Source: Pseudooctadecabacter sp.
GTDB taxonomy: Bacteria; Pseudomonadota; Alphaproteobacteria; Rhodobacterales; Rhodobacteraceae
NCBI GenBank assembly: GCA_020628265.1
Contig: JAHDFG010000079.1
Coordinates: forward strand, 1 to 8,659
DNA length: 8,659 bases
Direction: 5' to 3'
Positions 5,138-8,659 of this stretch are shown here, piece after piece. Under the pieces are notes generated by a model, which saw only the letters and a list, made by a program, of their open reading frames with translations, was not told where the DNA came from and made no database searches. Numbering within the stretch: position 1 is the first letter of the stretch; the number at the start of each line of letters is the position of its first letter. The position numbers were made by a program, and so were the translations under genes.

Positions 5138-5911
5138 ATGAAAAAGCCCAAGTGGGTCGTCGAAAAAGAACGTGCCAAACGGGCGGCTGCGGCGGAAACC
5201 GTCTGGCTGTTTGGCCTGCACGCGGTGCGGGATGCGCTGCTTAACCCCGCGCGGGAGAAACTCCGCTTGGTTGTGACGCGCAACGCCCTAGACCGGCTGG
5301 GCGAGGCCGTGGCGCAGGGGCCAGATCCGGAAATCAGCGATCCGAGGAAATTCGCAGCCCCCATTGACCCGCAGTCCGTGCATCAGGGCGCAGCGCTTGA
5401 GGTTAAGGCCCTTGATTGGGGGCCGCTGGCCCAAGCCTGTCTGGGGGATGGCAATCGGCCCCCGCGCGTCGTGCTGCTGGACCGCGTGACCGACCCGCAT
5501 AACGTCGGTGCGATTCTGCGATCAGCGGAAGTCTTCGGCGCGCAAGCTGTGGTGGCCATGTCCCGCCACGCGGCCCCCGAAACAGGGGCGCTGGCCAAAA
5601 CTGCGAGCGGTGCTTTGGAACGCCAACCCTACATCCGCGTGCGCAATCTGGCAGATGCAATCATTGAGTTGCAAGACATGGGGTATCTGGTTCTGGGCCT
5701 CGATGGGGAGGCTGACACGTCGATCGAAGCTGTGGTCGAAGGCAAGCGCGACCGCGCGATTGCGCTTGTACTGGGGGCCGAGGGACCGGGACTGCGTGAA
5801 AAGACCAAGGAAACCTGCGATCAATTGGTGAAAATCGACTTTGCTGGCGAATTTGGATCGCTCAACGTCTCAAATGCGGCCGCTGTTGCCCTATATGCAG
5901 TAAGACCCTGA
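5138..5911 (+). CDS. rlmB: 23S rRNA (guanosine-2'-O)-methyltransferase RlmB (TrmH/SPOUT family)
   Basis: A 257-residue SPOUT methyltransferase. RlmB uses SAM to methylate the 2'-OH of G2251 (E. coli numbering) in the 23S rRNA P-loop. A basic N-terminal extension precedes the L30e-like substrate-binding domain, starting VWLFGLHAVRDAL (22-34). The catalytic knot domain shows all three motifs. Motif 1 is LDRVTDPHNVGAILRSAEVFG (114-134) with Asn122 and Arg128; motif 2 is VLGAEGPGLR (211-220) with Glu215; motif 3 is SLNVSNAAAVALY (241-253). AAGGAAG ends five bases before ATG 5138. A zinc-ribbon gene follows after 16 bases, so the two probably form one operon, divergent from tRNA-Tyr. The family assignment is firm; RlmB rather than another TrmH-type paralogue is likely from the N-terminal domain. 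Confidence 0.92.
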   Translation: MKKPKWVVEKERAKRAAAAETVWLFGLHAVRDALLNPAREKLRLVVTRNALDRLGEAVAQGPDPEISDPRKFAAPIDPQSVHQGAALEVKALDWGPLAQACLGDGNRPPRVVLLDRVTDPHNVGAILRSAEVFGAQAVVAMSRHAAPETGALAKTASGALERQPYIRVRNLADAIIELQDMGYLVLGLDGEADTSIEAVVEGKRDRAIALVLGAEGPGLREKTKETCDQLVKIDFAGEFGSLNVSNAAAVALYAVRP

Positions 5912-5927
5912 GCGACAAAGAGGCCCC

Positions 5928-6251
5928 ATGCCTGCCCAAAAGATTGCGACCTGCTGCTACTGCGGCACCCGCGCCGCCCTTGTTCTGAGTGGCGAAAATC
6001 GACACGAGCTGGCCTGTTCCAGCTGTGGCGCACCCTTGCATGACCTCAAAATGTTACCAAAAGCCGCTGGTGGGGCGACTGCGCGTGTAGCTCCTTCGGC
6101 CTATCCGAACACCCGCAAAGCGCCCAAACCGACCCATCCAAACCAGCCTCATCCCAAAGCGGTGAAGTCCAAAAAACGCAAGAAACGCAAAGGGTTGCTG
6201 CGTGAATTGATGGAAGAAGCCTGGGACGTGATCGAAGACATTATCGATTGA
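5928..6251 (+). CDS. Small zinc-ribbon protein, function unknown
   Basis: A 107-residue protein starting 16 bases after rlmB, with AAGAGG four bases ahead of its ATG, so probably co-transcribed. Cys9-x-x-Cys12 and Cys30-x-x-Cys33 (ACSSCGAPLH) form a zinc ribbon, with His39 nearby. The middle (45-80) is Pro/Ala/Lys-rich and presumably disordered, followed by a highly basic run SKKRKKRK (81-88). The C-terminus is an acidic amphipathic helix, LLRELMEEAWDVIEDIID (90-107). Zinc ribbon plus basic patch fits nucleic-acid binding, and the link to an rRNA methyltransferase points towards ribosome biogenesis, but that is inference. I recall similar uncharacterised proteins in Rhodobacteraceae. No terminator is clear after it. 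Confidence 0.8.
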   Translation: MPAQKIATCCYCGTRAALVLSGENRHELACSSCGAPLHDLKMLPKAAGGATARVAPSAYPNTRKAPKPTHPNQPHPKAVKSKKRKKRKGLLRELMEEAWDVIEDIID

Positions 6252-6295
6252 AACAATTCTGGCAAAACCGCGCACGGGTCCTCACGTAACGGCGA

Positions 6296-6351
6296 GGTGG
6301 GTGTTTTTGGTGTCCTGCCTGGGCCAAATTAAGCTCAAAGCACACACCACC
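6296..6351 (+). promoter_or_regulatory. Possible leader stem next to the YHS-gene ribosome site
   Basis: GGTGG (6296-6300) and TGT (6302-6304) can pair with CCACC (6347-6351) and ACA (6344-6346), with one bulged G, closing a 39-base loop. The 3' arm abuts the GGAG Shine-Dalgarno of the YHS gene (6352-6355). It would matter only if transcription starts upstream of 6296, which I cannot show. Confidence 0.2.
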
Positions 6352-6363
6352 GGAGACCCGACC

Positions 6364-6822
6364 ATGATCACCCGCCGTTCCCTTTTGGCTGCCGCCACAC
6401 TCGCCGCACCTGCCGGCCTTCTGTTCACCCGACCCGCCATGGCTATGGAGCCTGCGGTCTTTGCCGAGGACGGAATCGCCATCCGCGGGGCTGACCCCGT
6501 TGCCTTTTTCACCGAAGGCGCACCTGTCATCGGCTCACCTGACCACGCCCTGATGTGGAACGGCACCACGTGGCACTTTGCCAGCGCCGAGAACATGGAA
6601 ACCTTTATGGGCGACCCTGAAGCCTATGCGCCGCAATACGGCGGCTACTGCGCCTTCGCCATGGCGTCCGGCTATATCGCAAGCACCGTGCCAGAGGCCT
6701 GGACCGTCCATGAGGGCAAGCTGTACCTGAACTATTCGACCGGCGTTCGCAGCCGGTGGGAACGGGACATCCCTGGCAACATCATGAAGGCGGACGAAAA
6801 CTGGCCGACAGCCTTGGGCTAG
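6364..6822 (+). CDS. Tat-exported YHS-domain protein
   Basis: A 152-residue protein. ATG 6364 is chosen because GGAG lies eight bases upstream and the signal peptide then begins correctly; a longer frame from 6301 would bury it. Residues 2-27 contain TRRSLLA, a twin-arginine-like motif, then a hydrophobic stretch and cleavage after RPAMA. The mature part carries a YHS-like domain: IRGADPVAFFTEG (40-52), MWNGTTWHFASAEN (64-77), FMGDPEAYAPQYGGYCAF (81-98, with Cys96) and TVHEGKLYLNYS (114-125). YHS domains occur in copper-transport and oxygenase proteins and are thought to bind metal, but this short exported group has no established role that I know. Tat export would mean folding before export, which suits a cofactor; that is inference. 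Confidence 0.9.
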   Translation: MITRRSLLAAATLAAPAGLLFTRPAMAMEPAVFAEDGIAIRGADPVAFFTEGAPVIGSPDHALMWNGTTWHFASAENMETFMGDPEAYAPQYGGYCAFAMASGYIASTVPEAWTVHEGKLYLNYSTGVRSRWERDIPGNIMKADENWPTALG

Positions 6823-6880
6823 GTCCGAAGCGGATCACATCGCCGCGAGGTTGGCCTTCAATTCCCGCATGTCATGCCCA

Positions 6881-6979
6881 TTTAATGAATGTAGCGGAGG
6901 GCCGGAACGCCCCCGCGACATCTCACTGTCCCTCGTTCCGTACCTTGCGCCCGTGCTTTCAAGCTGCGGGCGCTTTTTT
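6881..6979 (+). ncRNA. Possible small RNA or leader with potential pseudoknot
   Basis: Downstream of the YHS stop a -10-like TTTAAT (6881-6886, weak TTCAAT 18 bases before it) is followed by about 90 bases of structured sequence. GCGG-A-GG (6894-6900) pairs with CCCCCGC (6910-6916) with one mismatch, leaving a 9-base loop. Loop bases CGGAACG (6903-6909) are perfectly complementary to CGTTCCG (6934-6940), so either a pseudoknot or an alternative long hairpin can form. A strong terminator ends the segment. It could be an sRNA, the processed 3' UTR of the YHS gene, or an attenuator ahead of the CoA-binding gene at 7008. I match it to no known family. Confidence 0.35.
6947..6979 (+). terminator. 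Strong intrinsic terminator
   Basis: GCGCCCG (6947-6953) pairs with CGGGCGC (6967-6973), and the interior can add GCTT/AAGC, giving a long stem. Six T residues follow directly (6974-6979). This is the clearest rho-independent terminator in the window. It ends transcription from the YHS side, 28 bases before the start codon of the CoA-binding gene, so it could also act as an attenuator if that gene is transcribed from further upstream. Confidence 0.85.
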
Positions 6980-7007
6980 ATGAAGGCGCGTTAGGGTAGG
7001 GGGAGAT

Positions 7008-7472
7008 ATGACAACTGATCGCATCCTGAAAGACGTTCTGACCCGCACGAAGGTCATCGCCGTGGTTGGTGTATCGGCCAATCCGGTGCGGCCGAGCTAC
7101 TACGTGGCCCGCTACCTTGGCCTGAAGGGGTTTCGTGTGGTCCCCGTGAACCCCGGACTTGCGGGGCAAACCCTGTTCGGCGAGACGGTCTATCCCACCC
7201 TGAGCGATATTCCCTTCGATGTGGATATGGTCGACATTTTCAGACGGTCCGAAGCGGTGCCGCCTATTGTGGACGAGGCTTTGGCGCGCTGGCCGAACCT
7301 GCAAACCATCTGGATGCAGATCGGGGTGGAACATGCTGCGGCAGCGGCCAAGGCAGAAGCCCGTGGCGTCACCGTCATTCAGAACCGCTGCCCGAAGATC
7401 GAGTACCAGCGGCTGTTCGGTGAATTGCGGATGGGCGGGTTCAATACCGGCGTGATCTCCTCGAAGCTGTAG
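7008..7472 (+). CDS. CoA-binding domain protein (YccU/CoA_binding_2 family)
   Basis: A 154-residue single-domain Rossmann-like protein resembling the CoA-binding half of succinyl-CoA synthetase alpha but lacking the catalytic half. Signatures are VIAVVGVSANPVRPSYYVA (16-34, nucleotide loop with the Pro-x-Arg-x-Ser pattern), VVPVNPG (44-50), the IPFDVDMVDIFRR helix region (68-80), IWMQIGV (101-107) and NRCPKIEY (126-133), the conserved Arg-Cys-Pro end motif. Length fits the family, whose physiological role remains undefined. The start ATG 7008 follows GGTAGGGGGAG, a strong though close ribosome site. It has its own position between a terminator and a hairpin-rich 3' region, so is probably monocistronic. 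Confidence 0.9.
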   Translation: MTTDRILKDVLTRTKVIAVVGVSANPVRPSYYVARYLGLKGFRVVPVNPGLAGQTLFGETVYPTLSDIPFDVDMVDIFRRSEAVPPIVDEALARWPNLQTIWMQIGVEHAAAAAKAEARGVTVIQNRCPKIEYQRLFGELRMGGFNTGVISSKL

Positions 7473-7479
7473 AAGCATA

Positions 7480-7610
7480 AAAATTCGAGGAATTTTACGA
7501 AGAGGGGGGCTGAATTTCAGGGAAATTCAGGTCTGGTGGCGCTGTGGTGTTCCTAGGGCCCTCTGTGCCGCCAGTTGCGCTGTTGTTTTTGAGTATTTGG
7601 GAACCAAAGA
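7480..7610 (+). repeat. Composite intergenic element B: tandem hairpins plus GTATTT..CAAAGA box
   Basis: After the CoA-binding gene come two perfect hairpins. The first is AAAATTC-GAG-GAATTTT (7480-7496). The second is CTGAATTTC-AGG-GAAATTCAG (7510-7530, 9-bp stem), preceded by GGGGGG. After about 60 bases comes the box AGTATTTGGGAACCAAAGA (7592-7610). Box A, read on the minus strand, is GGTATTTTTGCATCAAAGAA (2980-2961); 14 of 19 aligned positions are identical. Both copies point away from the gene they follow. The first hairpin, ending in T residues on either strand, may also terminate the convergent Dabb and CoA-binding transcripts. Confidence 0.55.
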
Positions 7611-7618
7611 CAGGAGGG

Positions 7619-7912
7619 TCAGTCCTCGATCAGGAGGTCGGCCGCCACGCGGATGTCGCGCAGGGGGCGGACGCGGCGGATGGATTCGGCATAAAGCGGG
7701 TGGGCCTTGTAGGCGGCCAGCGCCTCTTCGTCCTTGATGTCCGCCATCACGATGAAATCGGGGTGGGGGCCGGGGATTTCGTCGAGGTTCAGGTTGCGGT
7801 GCACGGCAAATCGAATGGCGTGGGGATTGTCTTTGAGGACCCAAAGCCCCGCCTCGATCTCGTCCAGATCAGAGGGGTCGATGGCGGAGAAAAAGGCGAT
7901 GTGCCGGATCAT
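7619..7912 (-). CDS. Dabb (stress-responsive alpha/beta-barrel) domain protein
   Basis: A 97-residue protein of the Dabb fold, a dimeric ferredoxin-like barrel found in stress proteins and a few polyketide or terpenoid enzymes. It begins MIRHIAFFSA (His4 near the pocket in relatives), has a helix DLDEIEAGLWVL (15-26), strands FAVHRNLNLDEIPG (35-48) and DFIVMADIKDEEALAAYKAHPLY (52-74, with the characteristic 'YkaHPlY'), then VRPLRDIRVAADL. The ATG overlaps the stop of hisE as ATGA, so it is translationally coupled to the histidine genes. Its own ribosome site is weak, which supports coupling. A role in histidine synthesis is not established; it may simply ride on the operon. Confidence 0.88.
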   Translation of the reverse strand: MIRHIAFFSAIDPSDLDEIEAGLWVLKDNPHAIRFAVHRNLNLDEIPGPHPDFIVMADIKDEEALAAYKAHPLYAESIRRVRPLRDIRVAADLLIED

Positions 7913-8211
7913 CGGCTGGCTTTCTCTTCAAGTCCTGACTGGCTGGTCCGGCGCTCCAATTCGGCCTCGATATCGTCTAGCGTAACGTCATGGGCCGCGC
8001 ACATGACCAGAAGGTGGTAGAGGACGTCTGCCGCCTCGGACGTCAGGCGTGCCTTGTCGCCCTTGGTGGCTTCGATAATGGCTTCTACCGCTTCTTCACC
8101 AAACTTCTCGGCGGCTTTGTCGGGGTTCGACAGCAGTTTTGCCGTCCAGCTGGTGGCAGGGTCGGCGTCTTTGCGGGCAGCGATGGTGGCGGCGAGGTCG
8201 GTTAGGCTCAT
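7909..8211 (-). CDS. hisE: Phosphoribosyl-ATP pyrophosphatase
   Basis: A 100-residue all-alpha NTP-pyrophosphohydrolase (MazG-like superfamily). It catalyses the second step of histidine synthesis, removing diphosphate from phosphoribosyl-ATP to give phosphoribosyl-AMP. The magnesium-binding pattern is intact: KFGEEAVEAIIEA (36-48) supplies Glu39, Glu40 and Glu43, and SEAADVLYHLLVM (58-70) supplies Glu59 and Asp62. It is a stand-alone HisE, not fused to HisI, as is usual in alphaproteobacteria. GAGG lies five bases before ATG 8211. The start overlaps the hisF stop by four bases (ATGA), and the end overlaps the Dabb start the same way, so all three are co-translated. Confidence 0.95.
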   Translation of the reverse strand: MSLTDLAATIAARKDADPATSWTAKLLSNPDKAAEKFGEEAVEAIIEATKGDKARLTSEAADVLYHLLVMCAAHDVTLDDIEAELERRTSQSGLEEKASR

Positions 8212-8659
8212 GTCATCCTCATCGGTATTCCAGCCGCTTCCATGTGCGCCTTGGCTTCCCCGATGGTGTAGGTGCCAAAGTGGAAGATCGAGGCCGCGAG
8301 CACGGCAGATGCCCCGCCTTCGGTGACGCCTTCGACAAGGTGATCGAGTGTGCCAACACCGCCCGATGCGATGACCGGCACGTTGACGGCATCAGAGATC
8401 GCGCGGGTCAGCGGCAGGTTGAAGCCCGCTTTGGTGCCGTCGCGGTCCATGGAGGTCAGAAGGATTTCGCCAGCGCCTTTTTCGGCGGCAGTGATCGCAA
8501 ATTCAACCGCATCGATGCCGGTGGCCTTGCGCCCCCCGTGTGTGAAGATTTCCCAGCGGCCCGGCTCGACCGTTTTGGCATCAATTGCGCAAACGATGCA
8601 TTGGGAGCCGAACCGCAAGGCGGCCTCGGTCAGAACGTTCGGGTCCGCCACAGCGGCAG
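8208..8659 (-). CDS. hisF: Imidazole glycerol phosphate synthase, cyclase subunit (partial, N-terminus outside window)
   Basis: The C-terminal 150 or so residues of HisF, a (beta/alpha)8-barrel of about 253 residues; the frame is open to the right edge, so the true start lies beyond it (an internal GTG at 8651 is not the start). HisF takes ammonia from HisH and converts PRFAR to imidazole glycerol phosphate and AICAR. Seen are FGSQCIVCAIDAK with the first catalytic-type Asp, WEIFTHGGRKATGIDAVEFA, GAGEILLTSMDRDGTKAGF with the second key Asp, the phosphate-binding IASGGVGTLDHLVEG, and ASAVLAASIFHFGTYTI near the end. Order and motifs match HisF and not HisA. It overlaps hisE by four bases. Confidence 0.95.
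   Translation of the reverse strand, partial: AAVADPNVLTEAALRFGSQCIVCAIDAKTVEPGRWEIFTHGGRKATGIDAVEFAITAAEKGAGEILLTSMDRDGTKAGFNLPLTRAISDAVNVPVIASGGVGTLDHLVEGVTEGGASAVLAASIFHFGTYTIGEAKAHMEAAGIPMRMT

Noticed and set aside
6252..6300. A terminator after the zinc-ribbon gene (CCTC..GAGG then a T-rich stretch)
   Set aside because: The stem has only four pairs around a 10-base loop and the T-run comes seven bases later; too weak to call.
1..8659. CRISPR array, insertion sequence, prophage or defence system
   Set aside because: No regularly spaced repeats, transposase, integrase or known defence domains are visible in any frame; the genes are mainly housekeeping or conserved in the lineage.

Overview
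The window looks like chromosomal DNA from a marine-type Rhodobacteraceae/Roseobacteraceae alphaproteobacterium. It has high GC and short intergenic gaps. Several protein families match what I remember from roseobacters: the YHS exported protein, the zinc-ribbon protein beside rlmB, and the N-terminal family at the left edge. A hisF-hisE tail is also present. I see no phage, plasmid, insertion sequence or CRISPR signature. This is mostly ordinary core genome, so the unusual material is in the RNA gene and the spaces between genes.

Left part (1-1465): a conserved protein reading leftwards out of the window has an N-terminus resembling PilM/GspL-type actin-like domains. It is divergent from an exported SIMPL-domain protein. 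A 13-bp-stem hairpin terminator closes the SIMPL gene and faces the end of metY.

Middle left (1507-4167, minus strand): metY (O-acetylhomoserine sulfhydrylase, sulfur assimilation into homocysteine) lies downstream of a cytosolic glycosyltransferase-like gene. Between them is a 336-bp gene-free stretch full of perfect inverted repeats. It ends in a GTATTT..CAAAGA box that recurs, in the same arrangement, near 7480-7610.

Middle (4253-6251): a small exported-looking hypothetical converges with a tRNA-Tyr gene (minus strand). Next to that tRNA is a decayed second copy and the trace of a third. The tRNA shares a 112-bp divergent promoter region with an rlmB plus zinc-ribbon operon (23S rRNA 2'-O-methylation and an unknown partner). 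The tRNA has a class II shape and a GTA anticodon, but its core positions 8 and 14 are non-canonical.

Right part (6364-8659): a Tat-type exported YHS protein; a possible small RNA or leader with a potential pseudoknot and a strong terminator; a CoA-binding (YccU-like) protein; and, converging on it from the right, the translationally coupled tail of a histidine operon (hisF, hisE, then a Dabb-domain gene). The most rewarding places for a second look are the tRNA-Tyr cluster, the two composite 3' elements, the 6881-6979 leader/sRNA and the misfit protein at 1-526.
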